A stretch of DNA of 45,931 bases from contig NZ_JAJNAG010000026.1 of NCBI RefSeq assembly GCF_021010575.1, forward strand, positions 1-45,931, given 5' to 3'. How positions within the stretch are numbered: position 1 is the first letter of the stretch; each line of letters starts with the position of its first letter. The translations under genes and the position numbers were made by a program. Of the stretch, positions 17,729-27,104 are shown one piece after another. The notes beneath the pieces were generated by a model that was not told where the DNA came from, ran no database searches, and worked only from the letters and a program-made list of their open reading frames with translations. The stretch comes from Limnobaculum eriocheiris (GTDB taxonomy: Bacteria > Pseudomonadota > Gammaproteobacteria > Enterobacterales > Enterobacteriaceae).

Positions 17729-19294
17729 TCAGATATGCCCCTCTGAATCGTAGATAATAGCCATATTACCGGACAGATATGCCTCTTTAGCCTGTGCTCT
17801 GGCCAGTTTTCCTGAAGAGGTTAATGGTAACTTCCGGGTGGTAAACAAGACTCTGGCCTGAACACCCGCAATTTTACGCGTCAGGTTCTGGATCTTTGTC
17901 GCCAGTTGATGAAGCTGAGTATGGTCTGTTGCCAGCTCTTCGCTGGTATGAACCAGAATTGCCATCCTCTCTTCTTGTTGCTCGTTAATGCCAATGGCAG
18001 CCACATTGTTGACGCCAATTTGCGGAATTGTCTGCAACAGCGACCACTCAATATCCTGCGCCCAAATGTTACGGCCACGAATAATAATGACATCTTTCTC
18101 CCGACCGCTGATAAACAGCTGGTCTTGCCACAGATAGCCGAGATCGCCGGTATAAATATAGCCTTCATCGTCTGATTCAACAGGAGCCTGATCGTCAATA
18201 TAGCGAGTGATAATGCTGGGACCTTTTACCCAAATCTGACCGATTTCTCGTTCCGACAGTTTGGTTTGAGTGGTTCCGTCAACGATCTTCACCTCAAAGC
18301 CCGGCAGCGCTTTACCGCAGGAGACGATAGGTTTTTGAATCAGCTCGCTGGTTAATGTGTCAATCACCGGCGGTTGGTCCACGTCGGAGGCGGTCACGGC
18401 CAGCGTGGTCTCTGTAAGCCCGTAGCTTGGCAGGAAAGATTGATAATTAAAGCCGCTGCTGGCAAAACAGCCGGCAAACATTTTCAACATATCAGGGCTA
18501 ATCAGATCGCCACCAATACCAGCTACCCGCAGTGAAGAGAGATCGAGAGAGGGTTTATTCTCACTTTCGGCATATTTCTTCATGGCAAACTGATAGCCAA
18601 ATACCGGAGCAAAGGTTATTGCCGTTTTATACTGTGACATCAGCTCCAGCCAAATCAGCGGGTTCTGAACAAAGTTCTCTGCGCTCAGGCAATCAACGGT
18701 TCGCTGTCCATACACGGAGGCCAGAAGAAAACCAATCATGCCCATATTATGGTGGAAGGGAAGCCAGTTGAATGAACGATCTTCCGGACGCAGTTTCATG
18801 CCATAGCGCAAAACCGCGTAGATATTGGTATGCAAATCACGCTGGCTTATCTGCACGCCTTTCGGGTGGGTGGTTGATCCAGAAGAGAACTGGATATAGG
18901 CGGGTTCATCCGCAGTAAATGGAGCAAGCTCCGACAGTTCTGGCTGAAGAAGCGACTTAGATTGATGAACAATCTCGCTATATATCAGAGTTGGGATGGA
19001 AACCGATTGACCAATAGCATCAGCAACAGTCCCTGAGCTGATAATCGCTTTCGCCTGAGAAGAGGTAATAATTCTATTTAACTTCTCAATATAGGTCGAC
19101 ATACCGCCAAGATTGACGGTAAAGGCTATTGGGCAGGGGATTAATCCTAAATACTGGCAGGCGAAAAACAACAGTAAAAAGTCGGGCGTGGTTTCTGCCA
19201 TAAAAATCAGACGATCGTGGCGGGAAAACCCCTGTTGTTTAAGCTGTAACGCCACTTGCATCGATTGGACTTGCATCTGCTTATAGTCCAACAC
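17729..19294 (-). CDS. AMP-dependent acyl ligase (fatty acyl-AMP ligase-like), 5' end disrupted
   Basis: ANL-superfamily adenylating enzyme, expected to activate a carboxylic acid as its acyl-AMP and pass it to the neighbouring ACP. The open frame from the TTG at 19294 gives 521 aa. The P-loop IQFSSGSTTHPKGV lies at about 134-147, the A5-like motif YGLTETT in mid-protein, YTGDLGYL and GREKDVIIIRGRNIWAQDIE toward the C-terminus; the last motif is typical of fatty acyl-AMP ligases. The same frame continues upstream for about 35 more codons of family-like sequence (NRIPIRHGDFTTTTEALAYAA) before a TAG, with no ATG, GTG or TTG in that part. An ATG (19439) is present in another frame. The gene may therefore be frameshifted or start internally. 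Confidence 0.72.
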   Translation of the reverse strand: MLDYKQMQVQSMQVALQLKQQGFSRHDRLIFMAETTPDFLLLFFACQYLGLIPCPIAFTVNLGGMSTYIEKLNRIITSSQAKAIISSGTVADAIGQSVSIPTLIYSEIVHQSKSLLQPELSELAPFTADEPAYIQFSSGSTTHPKGVQISQRDLHTNIYAVLRYGMKLRPEDRSFNWLPFHHNMGMIGFLLASVYGQRTVDCLSAENFVQNPLIWLELMSQYKTAITFAPVFGYQFAMKKYAESENKPSLDLSSLRVAGIGGDLISPDMLKMFAGCFASSGFNYQSFLPSYGLTETTLAVTASDVDQPPVIDTLTSELIQKPIVSCGKALPGFEVKIVDGTTQTKLSEREIGQIWVKGPSIITRYIDDQAPVESDDEGYIYTGDLGYLWQDQLFISGREKDVIIIRGRNIWAQDIEWSLLQTIPQIGVNNVAAIGINEQQEERMAILVHTSEELATDHTQLHQLATKIQNLTRKIAGVQARVLFTTRKLPLTSSGKLARAQAKEAYLSGNMAIIYDSEGHI

Positions 19295-19439
19295 GCCCGT
19301 TAGTTCACCGGAAACGTTGAAAAAATTGAACCCGGCTTCGCCATCGGCGGCATAGGCCAGCGCTTCCGTGGTAGTGGTGAAATCACCATGTCGAATCGGA
19401 ATTCTGTTAAGTGTTGGTGTAAACTAAATTAGATGGCAT
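19295..19439 (-). other. Likely original 5' end of the acyl ligase gene, out of frame
   Basis: ATG at 19439-19437 opens a frame MPSNLVYTNT that stops at TAA. One base out of register, the downstream sequence reads TLNRIPIRHGDFTTTT and continues unbroken into the ligase. A single-base insertion near the ACACTTAACAG stretch would explain this. No strong ribosome-binding site precedes the ATG. A sequencing error or true recoding cannot be excluded. Confidence 0.5.
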
Positions 19440-19450
19440 AAGCGTAATGA

Positions 19451-20011
19451 CTATTTGTGTCGTAATGAAGAGAAGATAAGGATATCAACCCGTTCACCGT
19501 CGGGAGCAAGGCACTCCTCTTTAAGTACGGCTTCCAGATTAAAACGCGGGTTTTTAACAAAGCAAAACAGCATGCGTTTATTTTTCGCCAGAATACGCGC
19601 CGCCATTTTATGCAGATCGCGATAAAGGTAGAAGTGATCCAGCAATGCATCAATGGTTGCCCAGAGTACAGGTTTACCGGGATATCCGGGAGCACCAACG
19701 CCAGCGGTAATGTGGCCTACTTTATGGTTAAGATTGACATCAATGGTATAAAAGCCCACCAATAAATTATTCTTCTTATCAAAGATACCGATAAAGTAAT
19801 TGCGGTGGTTATCAAACTGTTTTGTGTAGTCAGCTAGCTGCTGGTGGGTGAAGTTTAGTGGCGGAAGGTTAAGTCCTTCCATCATATCCTGACTGTTCAT
19901 CCATTTAAGGAATTCAGGCGTAACGTCATTTGGAGTTAAACTACGCAACAAATATCCGTTGGTTTCAATATAAATCGGGATCCCTGCCAGATTGGGGGTA
20001 TTGGAAGCCAT
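19451..20011 (-). CDS. GNAT-family N-acyltransferase
   Basis: This 186-aa protein has the layout of a GCN5-related acyltransferase: an N-terminal strand-helix (YLLRSLTPNDVTPEFLKWMNS), a central YFIGIFDKKNNLLVGFYTIDVN block, a motif A-like glycine-rich loop (AGVGAPGYPGKPVLWATID) and a C-terminal helix. The ATG at 20011 is chosen because GGAG lies at good spacing; an upstream ATG at 20092 would add 27 residues. As the first gene before the ligase and ACP, it may transfer the ACP-bound acyl group to an amine, but substrate and product are unknown. Confidence 0.75.
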   Translation of the reverse strand: MASNTPNLAGIPIYIETNGYLLRSLTPNDVTPEFLKWMNSQDMMEGLNLPPLNFTHQQLADYTKQFDNHRNYFIGIFDKKNNLLVGFYTIDVNLNHKVGHITAGVGAPGYPGKPVLWATIDALLDHFYLYRDLHKMAARILAKNKRMLFCFVKNPRFNLEAVLKEECLAPDGERVDILIFSSLRHK

Positions 20012-20099
20012 TTTTTCTCCCGTCTTGATTGCCGTTAATTGTGTGGATTTTCTCTGGAAGCATGAGGATGCTTCCGGAAAAGTTTTCAGCATAACACTA

Positions 20100-20566
20100 T
20101 CAGAAACACCAGTTTATATATACTTTTGCTCCATGATCTTCCGTGTTATTACCAACCCGGCCATTATACATAGCTCGATCTGGGTACCCGGAGTAACGCT
20201 GATTTCAGCTCCTGCTTCAAAATATAGCCGCATCTGGCAGACGATTACTGATGGCTTCGCACAGGAAACAGCTATCTTCCAGCAGGGCATTTTTAGCCGA
20301 GGTGTGGATTTCACCCGAAAGTTGGTTCAGTGCATCTTTGGCAGATTCGATATCAGGTTGAGAAATAATTTCATTCTTGATGTTATTATCTTCGTCTTCC
20401 TGTTCACCAACATTACATTGGTTTGAGGTCATATCATCAGTTCAGATATCCTGATCGTTACGGGTGACAACCAGCCAGACATTATCCGAATCATATTCAT
20501 AATCCAGATCGACGTAAGGTCGTGACTCCAGTAGACCAAATGCGCCGGATATACTACTGATGAGAT
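20100..20566 (-). pseudogene. Degenerate, internally deleted autotransporter fragment
   Basis: On the minus strand, broken frames match the 1013-aa autotransporter directly upstream. In order they resemble its pre-barrel linker (YVDLDYEYDSDN against YVNANYEYDANN), an opal stop where the intact gene has Cys, the segment NEIISQPDIESAKDALNQLSGEIHTSAKNALLED, then, after frameshifts, the last strand of the barrel (NNTEDHGAKVYINW-F). Nearly the whole beta-barrel between is missing. This is a decayed tandem relative, not a functional gene. Confidence 0.85.
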
Positions 20567-20621
20567 AAAACCTCCATAAAGCTGCCGCAACAAACTTTAT
20601 GAAGGTTTCAATATTAGCGTA

Positions 20622-23600
20622 TCAGAAGCGCCAGTTTATATAGACCTTAGCACCATGATCCTGAGTATTATTGCCAACCTGACCGTTATACATTGCACCC
20701 ACTTCAGTACTCAGCGTTACTTTAATTTCGGCACCTGCTTCGAATACGGCAACATCTTTACTGATTGATGCTCCTTCAACACTGAAACTGTTAGCGCCAA
20801 CAAAATTCACTTTTTCTGTTGGTGTGACATCATTGTAAGCATGACGCCAACCCGCATTACCCCAGATTTTGGTTGTCTGACCATTTTCCAGCGTAAAGTG
20901 CTTGGTTACCCGACTACCCAGTGTTGTAAAGAAGGTATTGGTACTATCAGCGGCACCATGCAATCTGGCGTTGCCACCATTTTCAGTAAAGTCATCGGTT
21001 TTAATATGAACATAAGCAGCATCAGCATAAGGCTCAACAGAGAGCGTTTGTGTGATGTTGAACAGATAACGCGCTTCAGTAAATACCTGTGAAGTTGATG
21101 CGTTATAATCTGCACTCAGGTCATCGTGTATCGATTGAAGTCTGACTTTGCGCTTAGTGGAATAGTCATTCAGCGCATACGAAACACCGGTGTGCAGGTT
21201 AAAATTATCCCATTGTCCTTTGGTATAGGCACCAATTTGATAGTCATAACGATCGGCGGAGGAAGAACGATCGGATACGGTAATATCCGCTTTGCCATAG
21301 CCACCAACCAGACCCATTTTCCAGGTATCATTTAAGGATTTATCGACACCGAGGAAGACACCGGCGATATTACGTCTCATGTCTGCCGTATCATTTGAAC
21401 TGTCAAATTTACCCCAGGATGCGTAAATATGCCCCCATGCACCATCACCAACGGCAGGATCCTGTAGGCGATTATTCACTGCTTCACGGATAAAGCGGCT
21501 ATCTTCCAGCAGAGCACTTTTTGCCGAGGCATGAATTTCACCTGAAAGCTGGCTTAGTGCATTTTTAGCTGATTTTTCATCCGGCTGGGAAATGATTTCG
21601 TTATGAATATCAACCGTTTGCTCAATAATACTCTCCGCCGCATTACACTCATTTGAACTCATATTGGCAGTACAGATGTCCTGCTGATTACGAGTAATAG
21701 TGAGATAGGCATTATTCGCGTCATATTCATAATTCGCATTGACATACAGCAGCGGGGTGATCGCGGCAAACTCGCCGGTAACACCACCACTGGCGGAAAG
21801 AATATGCCAGCGGCTACCTGGTACATAAAGGGCACTATCACCGCGATCCCGAACGGTAACCGCTGCGCCGTTTAGTACAGTACTACCATTAACCTGAATC
21901 AGATCGGAAACATAAGGATTAGGCAATGCACTGTTGGTGGTGATATCAACAATATAGTTAGAACCGGACTCCATAATGAGATTGCCATTAATAGTTATCG
22001 TCGCGGGTTCCGTTGAGTTGAACTCTCCCGGAGAAAGGGTACCGCCATTGCCAATGGTGGTATTACCGATGCTGCCTGTGCCCGTCAGCGTACCTCCACC
22101 GGAGACAGACATAGCACCGCCCAGTACATTATTAACAACCAGCGTACCTCCGGTAACCTCGGTTTTGCCAGTAAATGTACTTAGGTTGGTATTAAATACG
22201 GTTACACCATTAACCTGTTTAATGGTGCCTTGTCCTTCAGCACTGCTAACCATTGTGGTTGCGAAAATGTATTGTCCGCTGTTATCCGTGTGGTTAAATA
22301 CCACCGTACCCTCTCCGGCACCAAAAATAATTTTATCAGCTTCCAGAGTACCAGGGGCTTGAGCTGGTTGACCTTCGGCGGCACCGAAATTTAGCTGGCC
22401 AACACCATCGGCTTGATTTCCCAGATGCAGCTCGCCAAGTTGGTCGTTATAGAATGTGAAGTCCGAATAGTAAGTTGGTGCAGAATGATGGTGGTAGTCG
22501 GTTCTACCCAGCGATATTTTACCGCCATTGGCAATCGTGACTATACCTGTGCCGCTTTCCCCAATTGACAGATTGCCCACTTCACCCGAGGTATCACCAT
22601 AATAAGTATGACCGGAAACATTCCAGACGCTGTCTGTACCAGAAATCAGTACCGAACCTTTACCGCCATTAACACCCACATATGCACCGATGTTAGTGGT
22701 ATCTTCTGTGGCTGACATGGTTGCCATTGAGCCACCGTCAGTGATGTTAACGGTACCAATACTGCCCGTGTCCTGACCAATAGCTAAACCTTGAGCAAAG
22801 TAGCTCCGGCTTTGTCTGACTTCGCCGTTAATAACCGTTGAGCCCGAAATATTCAGCGTACCTTCACCCTGGTTTAAACCAATGATCGAGGTTGGCTGAT
22901 CATAAGAGGATAAACCGTGCCCCGCTGAGAAACTACCCTTTCCACCAGCAAGAATATTCATGGTGCCTTTGCTGCTGATGCCACTATTGCTACCATCACC
23001 CAGAGTAAATGTGACCGGATCCGAGTTGGTGTAATAGGAGTTGACTTCAAATTCACTACCGCTGACGGTTAGTTCACCAGTCCCCCCATCGATACCAATA
23101 TGGGCATTTTGGGTGCCGACTATTGATTTCCCCATAAATTGATCGGTGGTATTTTTACCTACGCCAAATAATGACATGGTTCCATTACTGTTTAAGCCGG
23201 AACCAATATTCAGTGTATCAATAGATGCAAATTTACTAGATTGATCTATGGTACCGTGCTGGTATTCAAATAAACCAGTTGCTCCATCACTGCCAATAGT
23301 CATTTTGCCATTATAGAATGAAGAACGTGCTTCCTCAGGAGGCCCGCTTACTTTTACATAACTATTATTGTTTTCACCTTGGCCAATAACAATATCAGCA
23401 GAGCCTGAGAGTTCATTAAAATCATTGATAATTAATTTAACTTCCTGCCCATTACTGTTTTTAATATACAGTGCATCATCATTATCCATTGGCCCCAGAC
23501 CGGTTGACCAGTTAAGACCATCAAAAAAGAGACTATTTCCTGTATTATTGTTCCAGATGGCTTCCTGAGCCTGGGTTTGAGCCGTCATGATGCCTGATAG

Positions 23601-23663
23601 CAGGCTGATTAATATTATTTTTCTTTTAAACAGATAGGGTTTATTTGTTGGCTTATGTTTCAT
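20622..23663 (-). CDS. Autotransporter adhesin-like outer membrane protein (type Va secretion)
   Basis: This 1013-aa protein has a signal peptide (basic KHKPTNKPYLFKRK, hydrophobic IILISLLSGIM, cleavage near QTQAQ-EA). A long glycine/serine/threonine-rich passenger of beta-helix type follows, with repeated blocks such as GSIGTVNITDGGSM and STFTGKTEVTGGTLVVNN (passenger-associated transport repeat). The last roughly 270 residues form a beta-barrel ending in aromatic Phe. No protease motif is seen, so adhesion or biofilm is the likelier role. ATG at 23663 is preferred over 23678 because GAAGGT precedes it. Confidence 0.88.
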   Translation of the reverse strand: MKHKPTNKPYLFKRKIILISLLSGIMTAQTQAQEAIWNNNTGNSLFFDGLNWSTGLGPMDNDDALYIKNSNGQEVKLIINDFNELSGSADIVIGQGENNNSYVKVSGPPEEARSSFYNGKMTIGSDGATGLFEYQHGTIDQSSKFASIDTLNIGSGLNSNGTMSLFGVGKNTTDQFMGKSIVGTQNAHIGIDGGTGELTVSGSEFEVNSYYTNSDPVTFTLGDGSNSGISSKGTMNILAGGKGSFSAGHGLSSYDQPTSIIGLNQGEGTLNISGSTVINGEVRQSRSYFAQGLAIGQDTGSIGTVNITDGGSMATMSATEDTTNIGAYVGVNGGKGSVLISGTDSVWNVSGHTYYGDTSGEVGNLSIGESGTGIVTIANGGKISLGRTDYHHHSAPTYYSDFTFYNDQLGELHLGNQADGVGQLNFGAAEGQPAQAPGTLEADKIIFGAGEGTVVFNHTDNSGQYIFATTMVSSAEGQGTIKQVNGVTVFNTNLSTFTGKTEVTGGTLVVNNVLGGAMSVSGGGTLTGTGSIGNTTIGNGGTLSPGEFNSTEPATITINGNLIMESGSNYIVDITTNSALPNPYVSDLIQVNGSTVLNGAAVTVRDRGDSALYVPGSRWHILSASGGVTGEFAAITPLLYVNANYEYDANNAYLTITRNQQDICTANMSSNECNAAESIIEQTVDIHNEIISQPDEKSAKNALSQLSGEIHASAKSALLEDSRFIREAVNNRLQDPAVGDGAWGHIYASWGKFDSSNDTADMRRNIAGVFLGVDKSLNDTWKMGLVGGYGKADITVSDRSSSADRYDYQIGAYTKGQWDNFNLHTGVSYALNDYSTKRKVRLQSIHDDLSADYNASTSQVFTEARYLFNITQTLSVEPYADAAYVHIKTDDFTENGGNARLHGAADSTNTFFTTLGSRVTKHFTLENGQTTKIWGNAGWRHAYNDVTPTEKVNFVGANSFSVEGASISKDVAVFEAGAEIKVTLSTEVGAMYNGQVGNNTQDHGAKVYINWRF

Positions 23664-23699
23664 TGCCGCACCTTCCATTGCTACGGGAAATATTAGGAA

Positions 23700-23990
23700 T
23701 TAAATTGTTACTATTTTTAAACTATATCATTTGAAATATTAATTTTCATTATTATTACAATTATTTATTTTTTTTGGTTTTGCTTTAAAAAATATTTGAT
23801 GATCGGTTTATTTAATATTTCCGATAATAATAAATGATTTTATTTTTGATAATTTTGCTTTGATAGGGCTAATGAGGGATGGATGATAAGCAATTAAGTT
23901 GTTTTTTTTATTTATTGGGAAATTAATTTCGGTAATAACATGTATAAATATTTTTTTATAAAAACGAATAATGATACTGATATATTAAAA
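23700..23990. other. Very AT-rich intergenic region upstream of the autotransporter
   Basis: The stretch between the autotransporter start and the transporter terminator is dominated by A/T runs and has no ORF worth calling. It must hold the autotransporter promoter, but no single -35/-10 pair stands out. The composition is typical of H-NS-silenced surface genes (inference). Confidence 0.5.
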
Positions 23991-23993
23991 TAG

Positions 23994-24029
23994 TAAAGCG
24001 ACTCTAATTTTGTAGTTAGAGTCGCTTTA
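23994..24029 (-). terminator. Rho-independent terminator after the MFS transporter gene
   Basis: Perfect 14-bp arms (TAAAGCGACTCTAA and TTAGAGTCGCTTTA) flank an 8-nt loop, followed on the minus strand by a T-rich stretch. It ends the ygeX-type operon. Confidence 0.9.
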
Positions 24030-24049
24030 TATTTTAATGAAAATGTTAA

Positions 24050-25336
24050 CTAAGCCTGAGATTCAGCCGTTTTATTTGAGTGAGCATTATTTACGGTTAA
24101 TGTAACCAGAGCAGAAGCGATAAGCGCAATAATCATAAAGATAAAGGCACTGTTGTAACTACCACCACTGGTGTGAATCAGCCAGCCCATAATAGGAGCG
24201 GAAACTACACCGGCCATCTGACCGCCAAAGTTGACAATACCGGATGCCCGACCCATGATTTTGTTCGGAATAGTATCCATCAGGATGCCCCAGAACATCG
24301 CCATGGCGAAGAACATAAACAGTGCGGAGATACATTGGTAAACCACGGCCATATCTGCACTGGCCACGGTAAATGTCATATACAGGAAACCGGCAGCAAT
24401 AATTGCCGTCAGCACATATAACATTTTACGCTGAGGTTTAAATTTATCAGAGAAATAACCGCCCAGCAGAGTACCACCGGCACCAAACAGGAACGGAATG
24501 GCAGCCATTACGCCGGTTTTTGCCAGCGAAAACTCACGTACCGTGATCAGGTAGCTGGGTAACCAGGTAGAGAAGCCCCAGAAGGTAATATCAAACAGAA
24601 ACCAGATGGCGGCCATTTGCCACAGTACCGGCATTTTTAACACTTCTTTAAATGGAACCGGAGCGCTGGTAATGTCTGCGGCGGTACCGTCAGCGGCCAG
24701 CTCTGCCAGATCTTCTTTGGTAATGCTTGGGTGATCTTTTGGATTATCACGGGTAAAGAAGTAGATACCGGCAGCAATAAACAGACCGGGAAGGCCCAGC
24801 ACAATAAACACCATATGCCAGCCAAATGCACCGATGATACCGGCGGCAACAACTACCGCCAGGGCTGGTCCTAAGGTATTAACCGTTGACTGAATTGCCG
24901 TTGCTCGCCCACGCTCTTTGGATGGAAAATAGGTTGAGATCATTTTCCATGATGCGGCCGGGAAGCAGCCTTCACCTATACCAAACAGGAAGCGTACTGC
25001 CAGCATCAGTGGCAGGGTGAAGACCATACCGGTAATACTGGTAAAGACGGACCACCATGCAATACCAATGGCCATAATTTTCCGGGCACCGAACTTATCT
25101 GCCAGAAAACCACCAGGGATCTGGAAAGAAGCATAGCCAATAAAAAATGCGCTAATAATCAGACCTTGTTGTGTGGTATCCAGGCCTAAATCACGACCAA
25201 TAAAAGGCAGGGAAACGCTCATTACCATCCGGTCAAGGAAAGAGAGCAGCCAGGCCAGCCAAATCAGCGAAAGTATGGTATATCTCGCCTTCCAGGTTTT
25301 GGGCTTACCCGTCGGTAAAGTAGATTGTAAACTCAT
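24050..25336 (-). CDS. MFS transporter, anion:cation symporter (ACS)-like
   Basis: This 428-aa inner-membrane protein has about 12 helices. The MFS loop 2-3 signature appears as GGFLADKFGARKIMAIG, with FLFGIGEGCFPAASWKMISTYFP after helix 4 as in the ACS (sugar acid/anion:cation symporter) family. It is the last gene of an operon for a diaminopropionate lyase and two amidohydrolases, so the likely cargo is an amino-acid derivative. AGGA lies 8 bp before the ATG. Confidence 0.87.
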   Translation of the reverse strand: MSLQSTLPTGKPKTWKARYTILSLIWLAWLLSFLDRMVMSVSLPFIGRDLGLDTTQQGLIISAFFIGYASFQIPGGFLADKFGARKIMAIGIAWWSVFTSITGMVFTLPLMLAVRFLFGIGEGCFPAASWKMISTYFPSKERGRATAIQSTVNTLGPALAVVVAAGIIGAFGWHMVFIVLGLPGLFIAAGIYFFTRDNPKDHPSITKEDLAELAADGTAADITSAPVPFKEVLKMPVLWQMAAIWFLFDITFWGFSTWLPSYLITVREFSLAKTGVMAAIPFLFGAGGTLLGGYFSDKFKPQRKMLYVLTAIIAAGFLYMTFTVASADMAVVYQCISALFMFFAMAMFWGILMDTIPNKIMGRASGIVNFGGQMAGVVSAPIMGWLIHTSGGSYNSAFIFMIIALIASALVTLTVNNAHSNKTAESQA

Positions 25337-25413
25337 AATGATATCCTTTGGGTAGAGCTGCCCATCGCCGCAGATTTATATGCACGATGGACAGACATCT
25401 GTTTATTGTTTTA

Positions 25414-27006
25414 TTAATATTTTTTTCTGATGACACTACCGCTACAGGCATAACTTTCTATGCCGTTAATTAGGGCCAGTCGTCCGTTAACCATCACTAC
25501 ATCAATGCCTTCCGGGTACTGATTTGGTTCGATAAATGTACCTTTATCGATGACCGTTTCTGGGTTAAACACCACAATATCTGCGGCATAACCCTCTTTA
25601 AGCAGGCCGCGATCTTCCAGGCCCATCACCTCCGCGGGTTTACCTGTCATTTTGCGGATAGCTGCTTCCCAACTGAGGCATTTCTCTTCACGCACGTATT
25701 TACCCAGAACGCGGGGAAAAGCACCGAAAACGCGAGGATGCGGTTTACCGGCACCCATCAGGCCATCGGTACAGACGTTTTGTTCTGGTCGGCAGAGGAA
25801 TTTAATGACGTGTTCTTCGGTGCCGTAGAAGTCCACCATGCCTACGGCATTCTCTTCTTCATACAGCAGATCGAAGGTGGCGTTGTAAGGGTCTTTACCG
25901 CGTAATTCACCCAGTTGAATCAGGTTGAGGCCTACGGCATCCTGATTTTTAGCGGTTTTGGCGCTGGTGACAAAAATCTGGTCTAAACCAGCGAAGTCGA
26001 TAAAGTTATCCCAACCCGGAATACCTTGTTTAATATCGGCGATCATTTTTTCGCGTAGTTCAGGTGATTCCAGACGTTCCAGCAGTTTATCGGTTCCGCC
26101 GGAATGAACCCATGGCGGCAGGATAACCCCCAACATGGTGCTGCCTGCTACATAAGGATACTGGTCGAACGAAATGCGGATACCTTCGGCCTGAGCCTGT
26201 TCCAGCATACCCAGCATTTTATCGATCAGATCCCAGTTCTTTTTACCGCATACTTTCATATGGGAAATGTGTAACCAGACCCCGGATGCTTTGGCAATAT
26301 CAATCAGCTCCTGAGTGGAGGTGATGATGTCATCCGCTTCACTGCGTTGGTGAACGACGAAGATACCGTCATATTTTGCCGTCACTTTACACAGCTCAAT
26401 CATTTCGGCAGTATCACCAAAAGCACAAGGCATATAGATTAATCCGGTGGATAAACCAAAAGCACCGGCCTTCAGTTCACGCTCCAGAATTTCACACATC
26501 CTGGCTACATCTTCGCGGGTAGAAGGCTTACCATCCAGCCCCATGGCTTCCATACGGATATTGCCATGTGGAACCAAATAAGCCAGGTTGGTAGCGGGCT
26601 GGTGAGTTTCCAGTAGGTTCAGGTATCCTTCGGTATCTTTGTATTTCCAGTCGATTTTGTCGGTATCGCCATCCAGTCCGGCGATGTTTTTTCTCCAGGC
26701 GGCAATATATTGCTCAGGCAGCGGTGCCAATGCCACACCGTCCTGACCCAATAGCTCGGTGGTGATCCCCTGACGGATCTTGGCTGACAGCGCCGGGTTA
26801 ATAATGGCGGATAAGTCAGAGTGAGTATGGGTATCTATAAAACCCGGACAGACAATTTTTCCGGTGGCATCAATCACCTGATCGTTGATACCAATATTCG
26901 CCTTACCGATTGACACAATTCGTCCTTCGTTTACCACTACATCGGCAATGAATCCGTCATTGCCGGTACCGTCTATCACTTTTCCGTTCTTGAATATGGT
27001 CTTCAT
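25414..27006 (-). CDS. D-aminoacylase / N-acyl-D-amino-acid deacylase family amidohydrolase
   Basis: This 530-aa amidohydrolase should release a free amino acid from an N-acylated substrate in the cytoplasm. Metal-ligand motifs match the family by position: HTHSD (60-64), VVHQ (His219), LHISHMK (His246/His249) and CTDGLMGAGKPHPR (Asp414). The numbering of the first histidines is within one residue of Alcaligenes D-aminoacylase (His220, His250). The bridging Cys96 of that enzyme is not present: the corresponding stretch reads LLGQDGVALAP, with Asp89 where Cys would be. GGAG lies 7 bp before the ATG. The exact acyl group and amino acid are unknown. Confidence 0.83.
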   Translation of the reverse strand: MKTIFKNGKVIDGTGNDGFIADVVVNEGRIVSIGKANIGINDQVIDATGKIVCPGFIDTHTHSDLSAIINPALSAKIRQGITTELLGQDGVALAPLPEQYIAAWRKNIAGLDGDTDKIDWKYKDTEGYLNLLETHQPATNLAYLVPHGNIRMEAMGLDGKPSTREDVARMCEILERELKAGAFGLSTGLIYMPCAFGDTAEMIELCKVTAKYDGIFVVHQRSEADDIITSTQELIDIAKASGVWLHISHMKVCGKKNWDLIDKMLGMLEQAQAEGIRISFDQYPYVAGSTMLGVILPPWVHSGGTDKLLERLESPELREKMIADIKQGIPGWDNFIDFAGLDQIFVTSAKTAKNQDAVGLNLIQLGELRGKDPYNATFDLLYEEENAVGMVDFYGTEEHVIKFLCRPEQNVCTDGLMGAGKPHPRVFGAFPRVLGKYVREEKCLSWEAAIRKMTGKPAEVMGLEDRGLLKEGYAADIVVFNPETVIDKGTFIEPNQYPEGIDVVMVNGRLALINGIESYACSGSVIRKKY

Positions 27007-27104
27007 CTCAATTCTCCGGAATGATGTGTTGTAGGGAGAGGCATCATTCTTATTTTTTGTTTTTGATGTTCTATTTTTCTTTGGTATAGGGTTATCAGCC
27101 GTGG

